From: a virus
DNA: 38,339 nt
Direction: 5' to 3' (one strand)
Virus record (IMG/VR): IMGVR_UViG_3300034642_000216
Location: 1-38,339 of that record
The first letter of the stretch is position 1; every line of letters begins with the position of its first letter. A program made the translations under genes and the position numbers. Under the pieces are notes generated by a model that saw only the letters and a list, made by a program, of their open reading frames with translations, was not told the origin of the DNA and searched no databases. Positions 25,211 to 33,197 of this stretch are shown in pieces.

Positions 25211-25419
25211 TTTTCTATAAGGTTTTTTACACAATTTCCCAAGACAAATGCTTGCTCCTGTAGAGCTAGAAGGACAACAGTTATGTCCTCCTTTTTTGTC
25301 TCAGGTTTTGAGCATTGGATTTCAAGCTGGCGTAGCTTCAAGTCTTGCTCCATCGTTAATTCTGTAACCGGTCGTGGGGGTCCAGAGTATGGGTTCTTTT
25401 TTTTCTGAGTCATAATCAT
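25102..25419 (-). CDS. Conserved hypothetical protein overlapping the exonuclease gene
   Basis: This 105-residue frame starts inside the exonuclease gene (98-nt overlap) and ends 109 nt inside the DUF3310 gene. The central 60 residues (VTELTMEQDLKLRQLEIQ, then DITVVLLALQEQAFVLGNCV) are helical and protein-like, and the stretch 25321-25211 is covered by no other gene. The N-terminal MIMTQKKKNPYSGPP and the Thr-rich C-terminus lie in overlaps and may be poorly constrained. No family is recognised. Confidence 0.7.
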   Translation of the reverse strand: MIMTQKKKNPYSGPPRPVTELTMEQDLKLRQLEIQCSKPETKKEDITVVLLALQEQAFVLGNCVKNLIEKWPKPPTTTDRRTTDEVPLMFGILLETKDLDSTSET

Positions 25420-26086
25420 CGACAGTTAATATCCGAGCGAGTCTTGCATTAACTAATGCATCCTCTTCTGTCATGCCTTTCTCTTCAAACGTCTCGACTA
25501 CAGCTTTCCATGTGTAGCCTTTTAATTTAAAGATTTGTTCGGCACGTTTTATCCCAATTCCTGGCACACCGCTGTAGCCATCAGTGTTGTCGCCACTCAT
25601 AGTTTGTATGAGATGCCACTTAGCACCCTCTTCTGGAGTAATGTCTACGGTTTCTTTGAAGTCATATAACTTGCCAGCTATCTGCCTCATGTCCTTATCG
25701 GGAGAGACTATAACGTTGTCTGGGAACTTGGTTGCGTAGATACCTAATGCATCGTCAGCTTCTAATCCTTCCCGAACTATGACCTTATAATCTTGTTTAA
25801 GTTTGTTTACTACCCTTTTGAATCCACAGGGCTTTTTTCTATTTCGATGCCCTTTGTATTCGGGAAAAATTTTTTTCCTAAAATTATTAGGGCTTGTAAA
25901 AAATAGAATAATTTCAGAAAATTCGCCAAATTCTTGTTTTATTTTGTCTAACTCTCTTTGAACACATTTGTATGCTTCGCTGAAGCTAGAACTAACAACA
26001 ATTACGTCATCTCCGTAATCAATCTCTGTTTCTGTAGCTGCACAACATTTATAAACAATGTAATCGCAATCAATCAGTAATTTCAT
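25322..26086 (-). CDS. 5'-3' exonuclease (T7 gp6-like, FEN family)
   Basis: This 254-residue protein starts at the ATG at 26086, chosen because it has GGAGGAG about 8 nt upstream and an ATGA overlap with the previous gene. The acidic metal sites appear in LLIDCDYIVYKC, REGLEADDALGIYA and VIVSPDKDMRQIAG. The helix-hairpin-helix DNA-binding motif is SGDNTDGYSGVPGIGIKRAE. T7 gp6 removes primers and degrades host DNA to recycle nucleotides. The C-terminal MTEEDALVNARLARIL also matches the T7 protein. Confidence 0.94.
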   Translation of the reverse strand: MKLLIDCDYIVYKCCAATETEIDYGDDVIVVSSSFSEAYKCVQRELDKIKQEFGEFSEIILFFTSPNNFRKKIFPEYKGHRNRKKPCGFKRVVNKLKQDYKVIVREGLEADDALGIYATKFPDNVIVSPDKDMRQIAGKLYDFKETVDITPEEGAKWHLIQTMSGDNTDGYSGVPGIGIKRAEQIFKLKGYTWKAVVETFEEKGMTEEDALVNARLARILTVDDYDSEKKEPILWTPTTGYRINDGARLEATPA

Positions 26087-26394
26087 TCCCAAAACTCCTC
26101 CAATCCAACTGGTACTTTCTTTGAATGCCAATAAACTCTTTCAGTTATTGGATTTACGCAAATCATGTAAACATCGTCAGGAAGTTTGCTTAATCTGGGA
26201 TTTGGGTAGTAATTATCCTTATATCTTTTAGTGTCAACTTTTACATCGCACTTATAGGACTTTCCATTGATGTGGAGGATCAAATCATAAGGTCCTACTT
26301 TGTAGGCATTCCTCGAAACTTCACATTCTTTTCTACTGGCTTTATATAGGACTAAATATTCCCATGAGTCGCCATTTCTATCTATTTTTTTCAT
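26083..26394 (-). CDS. PD-(D/E)XK-like nuclease domain protein
   Basis: This 103-residue protein looks like a single restriction-endonuclease-fold domain. SWEYLVLYKASRKECEVSR supplies a helix, VGPYDLILHINGKSYKCDVKV holds the Asp and D-x-K catalytic pair (YDL ... DVK), and a last strand/helix segment contains DDVYMICVNP. The layout is like phage intron-type or resolvase-like PD-(D/E)XK proteins. It sits between polymerase and exonuclease genes, three bases from the polymerase stop, so it may be a free-standing homing endonuclease or a repair nuclease. It is not confirmed experimentally. Confidence 0.7.
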   Translation of the reverse strand: MKKIDRNGDSWEYLVLYKASRKECEVSRNAYKVGPYDLILHINGKSYKCDVKVDTKRYKDNYYPNPRLSKLPDDVYMICVNPITERVYWHSKKVPVGLEEFWE

Positions 26395-26397
26395 AAA

Positions 26398-27669
26398 TTA
26401 ATGTACGTCTGCCCATGTCTCTCCATGCTTCGCATCAGCGGCGATTGGGCATCTTAGGTTGTAGTATTCTCCAGCTAGAGTTGCTGACGCTTCTAGTCCA
26501 TACCTTGTGGAGATGATATCTTTTGGTTCGCATTCAAACTGCAATTCATCGTGGATGAAGGCTAGTTGATGTGTGTGAACATTATTTTTTTTGAATAAAT
26601 CGTTAGCTATTACCATCCAACGTTTTGCGATGACTCCTGCGGAGCACTGCAAAAGGTAGTTAAGACTCTTGTGAGTTGAGTCAACTGGTACACGCCTTCC
26701 ATCGATAGCTTTCAACCATCCACCTGATCCCTTCTTTACGACGGCATCCTGTAGTTCAGCTAATCCATCAATTGCTTCGACGTATGCTTTGCGAATTTCT
26801 TTTCCTTTCTTCTTAGCCTGATCTGAGTTCAAGGTGCTGTCGTACGACAAACCTAGTCGCTCATTGCCCGAACCATATAAGTAGGCATAGGTTACAGTCT
26901 TGACTTGTCTTCTCGAGATGCCAATCTTATCAGCGTTTATCTGATGAATGTCATCGTTAAGTAGAAGGTCGGCATATCTGCCACCGTCATATCTCGCTAA
27001 ATAATGAGCGAGTAATCGTAACTCAATTTGAGCTAAGTCAGATCCCACCATTACCAGTCCTGGACTGGCTTTGAAGAGTTCTCTAAATTCTTTGGAAGCA
27101 GGAACCTGTGCGAGATTCGGCTTACGATGGGCACATCTAAAAGTATTAGTTGCCATAGAGCAATGGTGATGTAATCTTCCATTACCAGTAACAAGCCTGT
27201 TGTAGGCGTTCACGCCGTCGGATATCATTCCAAGCTGCTTCTTTATCGTCAAACATTTCGCACATTGAAGCGAGAAGGGAATATTTATCTCCGTCAATGT
27301 AGTCTCGTCGATAATTGGTTTCCCAGTCGCTGTGGTCTTGGTCAGTTTGACATTCAAACGATTCGTCAGAATCCATGCTATGTGATCTCTTGATGTTGGG
27401 TTAAATTCTTTTAGTCTTTGGAGCTGTGCTCCTTCTCTGTATCCTTGGGATGAGTTATCTCGTTTAGGAGTGAACAACGCTCCTCCAATGAGAGGGAATT
27501 GTTTTTGAAGTATTTCAACAAGCTCTTCCATCTCTCCTCGGAGATGTGATTCAAGTTGCTGACTTTTCTGTTCATTAAATGACCATCCATGTATTTCCTG
27601 ATCTGTCAGTATCTGTGCGACTCGATGTTCTAATTCACACGAGTCATCAAGGGGCGGAAGTGCTCGCAT
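26398..27669 (-). CDS. DNA polymerase A, polymerase domain (T7 gp5-like, second reading frame)
   Basis: The frame carries the palm/fingers motifs of family A: VGSDLAQIELRLLAHYLARY (motif A), RRQVKTVTYAYLYGSGNERL (motif B) and AFIHDELQFECEP (motif C, HDE). It continues the exonuclease domain encoded just upstream but in the -1 frame. The frame is open from 27735, but the ATG at 27669 is the nearest start. It has no Shine-Dalgarno and lies three bases after an A AAA AAA heptamer, so a frameshift fusion with the exonuclease is a serious alternative. The thumb/palm region CELEHRVAQIL aligns with T7 DIEHRAAWLL. Confidence 0.9.
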   Translation of the reverse strand: MRALPPLDDSCELEHRVAQILTDQEIHGWSFNEQKSQQLESHLRGEMEELVEILQKQFPLIGGALFTPKRDNSSQGYREGAQLQRLKEFNPTSRDHIAWILTNRLNVKLTKTTATGKPIIDETTLTEINIPFSLQCAKCLTIKKQLGMISDGVNAYNRLVTGNGRLHHHCSMATNTFRCAHRKPNLAQVPASKEFRELFKASPGLVMVGSDLAQIELRLLAHYLARYDGGRYADLLLNDDIHQINADKIGISRRQVKTVTYAYLYGSGNERLGLSYDSTLNSDQAKKKGKEIRKAYVEAIDGLAELQDAVVKKGSGGWLKAIDGRRVPVDSTHKSLNYLLQCSAGVIAKRWMVIANDLFKKNNVHTHQLAFIHDELQFECEPKDIISTRYGLEASATLAGEYYNLRCPIAADAKHGETWADVH

Positions 27670-28163
27670 AATTTTTTTGTAACTTGTACGTCTTGTACGC
27701 AATAATCTTGCATTTCTTGTGACCACTCTTTCCAATCTGTGGTCTTACCAAACTCTCCTTTATATTCGCCAAGGCGATAGCCATAGCTTTCTAAACTATG
27801 TCTTCCATAAAGTTGTAGTGGCATTCTTGGTATATTCCTTCTCTTGTCTATATCCATCATGTTTGGATGGTACAGCCTAGATAGAGTAAGAGTATCAATA
27901 ACAGTCCCACGAGGCTCAAACCAAGAGTAACTTTTCCGAAGAACAGGTAGATCAAAAGAAATAATATTATGGCCGACAATAACATCAGCTTCGGATAACC
28001 AATGACAAGCTTCCGTGATCGGTCCGCATTGATCACCCTGATGATTAAATACGAATGTTTCTTCTTTCTGGGCGTCATAGATGGCGATGCAATGTATCGT
28101 AGAAAAGTCATGTAATAGTCCGTCAGTTTCGCAGTCAAATATCAGCATCTGTTTTTCTGACAT
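27630..28163 (-). CDS. DNA polymerase A, 3'-5' proofreading exonuclease domain (T7 gp5-like)
   Basis: This 177-residue frame is the proofreading domain: Exo I FDCETDGLL, Exo II VGHNIISFDLPVLRK, Exo III YCVQDVQVTKKL. IDTLTLSRLYHP and HSLESYGYRLGEYKGEF match T7 gp5. It stops at 27630, only about 15 codons after Exo III, just where the polymerase domain should begin. The next domain is in the -1 frame across seven A residues. The gene is therefore either truly split, joined by frameshifting, or broken by one missing base in a homopolymer. Confidence 0.92.
   Translation of the reverse strand: MSEKQMLIFDCETDGLLHDFSTIHCIAIYDAQKEETFVFNHQGDQCGPITEACHWLSEADVIVGHNIISFDLPVLRKSYSWFEPRGTVIDTLTLSRLYHPNMMDIDKRRNIPRMPLQLYGRHSLESYGYRLGEYKGEFGKTTDWKEWSQEMQDYCVQDVQVTKKLCEHFRPLMTRVN
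27672..27678 (-). promoter_or_regulatory. A AAA AAA slippery heptamer joining exonuclease and polymerase frames
   Basis: In the exonuclease frame the seven A residues read (ac)A AAA AAA, the exact X XXY YYZ layout for -1 slippage. After the slip, translation goes on in the polymerase frame without a stop. Downstream, CGAG and CTCG could pair as a weak stimulatory stem. Confidence 0.55.
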
Positions 28164-28192
28164 TCTTTTTCTTTTTAGGTTTTTCTTTTTTT

Positions 28193-29761
28193 TCAGAAGT
28201 CTGTACTGGGACAGAAAACTGGGTCCGTAGTTTCATTGAATTTACAGGTAGATTTATCGTATTTAAGTGATGCAGCTATACCTGTCTCCCCTGAGTATCT
28301 ATTCTTTAGAACTCTCAGAGTTGAGACGTCAGTATCTGCTTGTTGGTCACGCTCTAAAGCGACGACGGTATCAGATAACTGGCTTATACTTGCTGATCCT
28401 CTCAGCATTCCGATGCTGACTTTCTGGCCATCTTCTATGGCTTTATCTCCTTGTGCTCTACGTAAGTGAGAAACTAGAAATAATTTAATTTTTGTACGTT
28501 CAACCAGACTTCTTAAATCAGTCATGGTTTTATCTATGGTGCGTCTCTCATCCATACTCCCGTCCATGCCGGACAATAATATTGATAAGTGATCAAGGAA
28601 AACTACTTTTGTATCTAGGCCCAGAGCCATATATTCAATGCGACTGTAGATAGTATCCGAAGATAAGCTACCAAAATGGTCGTATAGATAAAGGTTCCAA
28701 CCAGCGATAGTGGAATCGTAGGCATTTTTCAAAGTGGAATAATCATGTTCGCCAAGGTGCAGGGCTTTACCCACAGCCACTGACATAAGTCCTAAAGCTG
28801 TTCGCCTGTTGGATTCCTCCAATGCGATGTACCCGACTTTTTCTCCCGAGTTGAGTAACTCAGTTGCCAGCTGTCTACAGAATGTAGATTTGCCTTGACC
28901 AGTTCCAGCTGTAATCGTTGTCAGTTCTCCATAGCGTATGCCATGGGTCATAGATTGCAGTCCAGGAAACGGATATTGGTGATCACAAGGTGGACTAGGT
29001 GTGGTTACTTCTTCTAATAAAGACTTACCATCAACTATGCCGTCGGGCTGATATTCCTTAGCATCCCAGATAGCTCTTCTAATAGCATCTTTGTCGTCCG
29101 CTTGCAGTGCGTCGGATGCATCTTTGTACTGTTCGAGTCGTGCGATCTTGACCTTCCCCAGAGGGAGGATCGATGCAGCTTCCTCGCATGCTTTTCTTCC
29201 TGCATCATCGTTATCAAAAAATAGAACTATTTCCTCATAGCCTTGTAGTAAAGGTATTTGTTTCTGAAGGTCCTTTTTGGCTGCCGCTGCCCCATGTGGT
29301 AGCGAAACCATCGGCCAGTTTTCCATCGCTTCATAACAACTAGCGGCGTCCAGTTCGCCTTCAGTAATGACGATACGCTTACCGCTGCTAGGGAAAAGAT
29401 GTTGACCAAATAAGGTATCAGTGGAAACTCCTTCATATTTAAAGTCTTTCTGTTTACTCTTTACTTTGAATCCTTTAAGACATCCAGAGCTGTCGTAATA
29501 AGGGAATCGTAGGTATGCCTCGTCTCTGTATATTTTGTAAAATTGGCATACTTTCTCGCTAATTCGTCGTTTTTGCAGCCTTTGGGCTGATCCTTTGAAT
29601 TGAACATTTGGGTGCATTGTATGTGTGTGATTATCGTTGTCACCAGCCACGTAGGTCTGGCAAGCAAAGCAGAAGCTGTGACCATCTGAGTAAATGCTGT
29701 TAGCGTCAGATGATCCACAGTTGCTGCAAGGTTCGTGTCTTATAAATTCGCTTTCTGTCAT
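28193..29761 (-). CDS. Primase-helicase (T7 gp4-like)
   Basis: The ATG at 29761 is chosen because it overlaps the endonuclease stop as ATGA; the frame is open 13 codons further. The order is: zinc-binding primase module (PCSNCGSS ... FCFACQTY), TOPRIM domain (IVITEGELDAASCYEAM, then VLFFDNDDAGRKACEEA), then the RecA-like helicase with Walker A TAGTGQGKSTFCRQL, Walker B VVFLDHLSILL and sensor FLVSHLRRAQG. It unwinds DNA and primes lagging strands. At about 522 residues it is near the T7 length (566) and lacks nothing essential. Confidence 0.96.
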   Translation of the reverse strand: MTESEFIRHEPCSNCGSSDANSIYSDGHSFCFACQTYVAGDNDNHTHTMHPNVQFKGSAQRLQKRRISEKVCQFYKIYRDEAYLRFPYYDSSGCLKGFKVKSKQKDFKYEGVSTDTLFGQHLFPSSGKRIVITEGELDAASCYEAMENWPMVSLPHGAAAAKKDLQKQIPLLQGYEEIVLFFDNDDAGRKACEEAASILPLGKVKIARLEQYKDASDALQADDKDAIRRAIWDAKEYQPDGIVDGKSLLEEVTTPSPPCDHQYPFPGLQSMTHGIRYGELTTITAGTGQGKSTFCRQLATELLNSGEKVGYIALEESNRRTALGLMSVAVGKALHLGEHDYSTLKNAYDSTIAGWNLYLYDHFGSLSSDTIYSRIEYMALGLDTKVVFLDHLSILLSGMDGSMDERRTIDKTMTDLRSLVERTKIKLFLVSHLRRAQGDKAIEDGQKVSIGMLRGSASISQLSDTVVALERDQQADTDVSTLRVLKNRYSGETGIAASLKYDKSTCKFNETTDPVFCPSTDF

Positions 29762-30108
29762 GTCAGCCAATCTATGGGTATCGCATGAAAGGCGCACCAT
29801 TTAATTCCATATCTGGTACACCACTTCGCGTAGGTGGTTTTCGATTTTTTTGAAATCTTTTTATAGGGATCTTGAAACACGATCCTCAAATCTATATCCG
29901 GATTCTCGAGCATTACTTGTTTTATTTTGCGTCGATCTTCTGGTCTCCAATATCCTTTAGTCTCTAGTATTACGCCGTTGGGCAGTACGAAATCTGGTGT
30001 ATAAAGGTGCTGAATTGTATATGCCAAACTTACGCTTTCATATTCATAATCAACACCTAGTTCACATAAGAGATCAGAGACTTTCTCCTCTAATCCTGAT
30101 TTGAACAT
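29758..30108 (-). CDS. Endonuclease I, Holliday-junction resolvase (T7 gp3-like)
   Basis: This 116-residue protein matches T7 endonuclease I along its length: FKSGLEEKVSDLLCELG at the start, then YTPDFVLPNGVILETKGYW with the catalytic Asp, Glu and Lys, and DIDLRIVFQDP. It resolves branched replication intermediates and cuts host DNA. It is shorter than T7 gp3 (149), trimmed at both ends. It is packed between SSB (TAATG overlap) and primase-helicase (ATGA overlap). Confidence 0.96.
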   Translation of the reverse strand: MFKSGLEEKVSDLLCELGVDYEYESVSLAYTIQHLYTPDFVLPNGVILETKGYWRPEDRRKIKQVMLENPDIDLRIVFQDPYKKISKKSKTTYAKWCTRYGIKWCAFHAIPIDWLT

Positions 30109-30683
30109 TAGAAATCATCATCCTCGACAGAGCTAGGTGCCAGGTCTGGACTGACGTTTGGGTCTTCTGCTTTGAATCCAGCAGTCTTACCAAACAATTC
30201 AGCTACGCCATCTTCGTCTAAGTCACCGGTGTCTACACCAGCTCCTGCCTGTATGGATACAACTTGTATTCCAGATAGCTTGAGTGATGTGCCATAGGTT
30301 ACGCCGTCTCTAAGTATGTATGGCTTCTGATGAAATCCAATCTTAACTTTTGATCCTTCATAAACTGGTGTATCTAGATCTTTTATGAGAACGCCTTCTG
30401 TATCTACAACAGGTGGTTTCTTATCTTCGGCCCATGAAAACTTAACTATGTACTTTCCTTTCTCTACCTCTTCCCATGGTTCGGGACGGCATGTGGCTCT
30501 CTTTGGATTCTTTAACTTTGACTCTGCCCATTTAAGACAGTCAGTTCTTTCAGTCTCAAGTGCGTCAACTACTTCCTGACCGACAACAGCCTTCAAGGAG
30601 TAACCAAACTTACTTGGTTTTAATATCGCCTGATAGCCCTCAAGGGTTACAGGATCTTTCGTGATGTGTATTGTTCTTGGCAT
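30108..30683 (-). CDS. Single-stranded DNA-binding protein (T7 gp2.5-like)
   Basis: This 191-residue protein occupies the gp2.5 position after RNA polymerase. The OB-fold-like core (about residues 70-150) is followed by an acidic tail ending SSVEDDDF. A C-terminal acidic tail with final Phe is the feature by which gp2.5 contacts polymerase and primase-helicase. The start overlaps the RNA polymerase stop as TAATG. Confidence 0.92.
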   Translation of the reverse strand: MPRTIHITKDPVTLEGYQAILKPSKFGYSLKAVVGQEVVDALETERTDCLKWAESKLKNPKRATCRPEPWEEVEKGKYIVKFSWAEDKKPPVVDTEGVLIKDLDTPVYEGSKVKIGFHQKPYILRDGVTYGTSLKLSGIQVVSIQAGAGVDTGDLDEDGVAELFGKTAGFKAEDPNVSPDLAPSSVEDDDF

Positions 30684-33025
30684 TAACAGAAAAAATAAGT
30701 GGAATCAATTACTTCGGACGGTTCAAGGTCTCCAATAATCGGTGGTTCAGACTCAGCTCCAATAGCTTGGGCAAAGTCACGTAGGTAGTCATGCTCTGCG
30801 AATAGATGCATGTATGTATTTCTTACAAGAGTGGAGAGATGGGTCATATCAGTTGCCCTACATAGAACGGAATCATGTATCAAAGCAATTGGTGCATGAA
30901 ACTGTATGGCACTGAGTGCTAATAGACTTCCATCCATGGAATGAATCAGGTTTGGTGCTGTGGCGTTCCTGTGATGTCGTATGTCAACACCATCTTCACC
31001 GTCAGCTACCTTAATTTGTACTCGACCCAGTAACTTCAGCTCTATCGTTTTACGATTAGATTTCATCAATCGCTGGGTAACTTCAAATCCTGATGGGGTG
31101 GTCCATGATATCTCTTCAGCTCCTTTTCTTATGGCGTTTGCAACTTCAGTTTCTATCCATCGCATTGCCCTCATAGGCCCTGGCAGCACTAGCTCCATGG
31201 CTTCTCGGACAGCTTTGACCATCTGGGTCAGCTCGTCCTTTTCGACCTCGATGCCGACATCCTTAAAAGAATCTCTTATGTACTGCCTGTTGCTAAAAGG
31301 TTTAGCATTGTAGGGTATTGTCATAATTGTTCTTTTCACCCGACTCCTATCCCAGTGAGGGCGTAGTCTTTCGGGTATCTTATGTCTGCATTTATCAGCT
31401 ATAACCTGATAGGCATCTTGAGGTTTATCACTAGGTAAAACATTTACTAAAGATGCTGCTGATTTATCTCTGCACAATCCAGCAAGTATCTGTATTCCTG
31501 AGCACGTGGCGTCAGTTGCTACACATAGACCTGTGGTCGTCCTTGATTTGGCAATGACTACAGCGTAGTATTCCTCGCATGCAGCTAAAAATTGCCATGG
31601 CTCGTCAGCAGTTTCCCAGTCTCCAATTGAATTTATTGGATCAGTTGCTACCCTAATAATTCTTTGTATATTCTCCTCTTCTTCTACCCAAGCCAGTCGA
31701 TCACAAATGGTAGCTTTATCCAGACCAAACGTAGTGGCAACTTGGAATGCTAACCAGTGCTTACCTTCTTCAGTTATGGGAGCTTCGTCAGCAAATCTAA
31801 CTAGGCTCTTCCCGAAGTCAGTGTCCTGACAAGTTAAGAATGAGGGTATGGGATATACTCGTCCCCGATAATCGAACGACATGGGCACGTAGTAGTCAAT
31901 TCCTTTGAACTGCTTGACACAGTTCATAGTCATTCTTGTTCTACAACTAGCTCGAAATTCATTTTTATTTTTATTATGAAAAACGGCTTTTTTCTTTCGC
32001 CATTCTTTTCGTGCTTGCTCATTCGTATCTATATCAAACGGCTTCGGAGGTTCCGGATGATGGATGATTGGTCGGAACTTTCCAACCTCAATTCCTCTTT
32101 CCTCTAGTACCTCTGCAACCTCTACAGTGAAGTCATTTAATCTATATTTGACTTTCTGTATCAGGTTTAAAAATTCATAGATTTTTCTCCCCTGTATAAC
32201 GTAGGGTACCCCCCTCCGAACCATCTCATGGCAATTGATTAGCTCGTTTAAATAGTAACCGCCATCTGCAAATTCATGCCAATCTCTAGGAGGAATCAAC
32301 ATCGGTAAAGATTGCGGAGAAAATAACTCAGTTATTCGTTTAATTTCCTCTGCATGTATTAAGAATGATTCGGTTGGAACTATTATCCAAGTTTGTCTTT
32401 TGCCTTCTATTTTTTTACTTTTATCGAACCAGCCGGAGGACCTACAGAAACAATCAAGAAACCAAGTTCCGATCTGTATCTTATGGTTTTGTCCCCATGC
32501 TTTCCATGGTTCGATTTCACTCTTGTTCATAAGAGTGGTCATTGATTTACGTTTGTAGTCAGTGCCCTTGGCTTGATGCCAGTAATTCTTTTTAAGAACG
32601 GCGAACAATCCTGGCGCAACCCTTTCGTAGTAACGCATCTGGGACTCTGCCTCCAATGCCGTACCAACAGCTAGAGCTATGTTGGTCAGCTGATCACTCT
32701 TTTTCTTGGGTGAGAATACTTTGTCAAATGTAAGCTTGGCTGTGATTGCAGCCTGTGATTCAGTATCGATGTCAAATATGAAAGGGAGTAGCTCGATAAG
32801 ATGTCCAGCTCCTCCCGTTGCAATTTTCTTTCTTTTTTCCTTTTTTTCATTTATTTCTTTAATAAAATATGGCAGCAGTGAGTCAATTGATGACGAGCCG
32901 AAAACTGTGGCTGATGCATAATCCTTCTCTATTAACTTTTTAGTATCAGATCGAATCTTTTCTAGTCCACCTCGTATTTGCTTTCGCTCGAACTCCTGCT
33001 GTCTCTTCAGATCAGCTGCTTGCAT
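30683..33025 (-). CDS. Single-subunit T7-type RNA polymerase
   Basis: This 780-residue enzyme transcribes middle and late phage genes. Motif A is VATDATCSGIQILAGL (catalytic Asp), motif B is VKRTIMTIPYNAKPFSNR (K, R and Y as in T7; Gly after Tyr is Asn here), and motif C is ALIHDSVLCR. FDYRGRVYPIPSF matches the T7 palm region. It is about 100 residues shorter than T7 RNAP, mainly in the N-terminal domain that binds promoter DNA and T7 lysozyme. It starts with ATG at 33025 without an evident Shine-Dalgarno. The leader holds a hairpin terminator and a TCACACACAT motif. Confidence 0.97.
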   Translation of the reverse strand: MQAADLKRQQEFERKQIRGGLEKIRSDTKKLIEKDYASATVFGSSSIDSLLPYFIKEINEKKEKRKKIATGGAGHLIELLPFIFDIDTESQAAITAKLTFDKVFSPKKKSDQLTNIALAVGTALEAESQMRYYERVAPGLFAVLKKNYWHQAKGTDYKRKSMTTLMNKSEIEPWKAWGQNHKIQIGTWFLDCFCRSSGWFDKSKKIEGKRQTWIIVPTESFLIHAEEIKRITELFSPQSLPMLIPPRDWHEFADGGYYLNELINCHEMVRRGVPYVIQGRKIYEFLNLIQKVKYRLNDFTVEVAEVLEERGIEVGKFRPIIHHPEPPKPFDIDTNEQARKEWRKKKAVFHNKNKNEFRASCRTRMTMNCVKQFKGIDYYVPMSFDYRGRVYPIPSFLTCQDTDFGKSLVRFADEAPITEEGKHWLAFQVATTFGLDKATICDRLAWVEEEENIQRIIRVATDPINSIGDWETADEPWQFLAACEEYYAVVIAKSRTTTGLCVATDATCSGIQILAGLCRDKSAASLVNVLPSDKPQDAYQVIADKCRHKIPERLRPHWDRSRVKRTIMTIPYNAKPFSNRQYIRDSFKDVGIEVEKDELTQMVKAVREAMELVLPGPMRAMRWIETEVANAIRKGAEEISWTTPSGFEVTQRLMKSNRKTIELKLLGRVQIKVADGEDGVDIRHHRNATAPNLIHSMDGSLLALSAIQFHAPIALIHDSVLCRATDMTHLSTLVRNTYMHLFAEHDYLRDFAQAIGAESEPPIIGDLEPSEVIDSTYFFC

Positions 33026-33104
33026 TAATGTGTGTGATAGGTGTATTTACACGTCCGCTTATTCCATCCGACTGTTGCCTAAGTGGAGGAATAACTAATA
33101 AGAA

Positions 33105-33131
33105 AGGGACTGGGTTTTTGGCCCAATCCCT
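33105..33131 (-). terminator. Hairpin terminator between integrase/attP and RNA polymerase
   Basis: On the minus strand AGGGATTGGG and CCCAGTCCCT pair over ten positions with one mismatch around a 7-nt loop. TTCTTATTAG follows, a modest U-rich tail. It would separate early integrase transcription from the RNA polymerase gene. The lack of a long U-run makes it weaker than the capsid terminator. Confidence 0.7.
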
Positions 33132-33151
33132 AAATATATGCAATTGTTCCA

Positions 33152-33197
33152 CGTACGCTCCTTAGACGTGCGCGTCTACCAATTCCGCCACGTCCGC
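33152..33197 (-). other. Putative attP: 5' half of a tRNA-Leu gene
   Basis: The minus strand reads like tRNA-Leu from base 1 into the anticodon arm: acceptor strand GCGGACG, D-arm with GGCGGAATTGGTAGACGC, then an anticodon-like loop CTAAGGA (read as AAG). No T-arm follows, so it is a tRNA fragment, not a gene. It overlaps the end of the integrase gene. P-SSP7 is reported to have a similar tRNA-Leu-identical stretch downstream of its integrase gene, taken as its attachment site. Confidence 0.85.

Noticed and set aside
33152-33197. A complete tRNA-Leu gene at the integrase end
   Set aside because: Sequence agrees with tRNA-Leu only from the 5' end to the anticodon arm. No variable arm or T-arm follows, so it is an attachment-site fragment.
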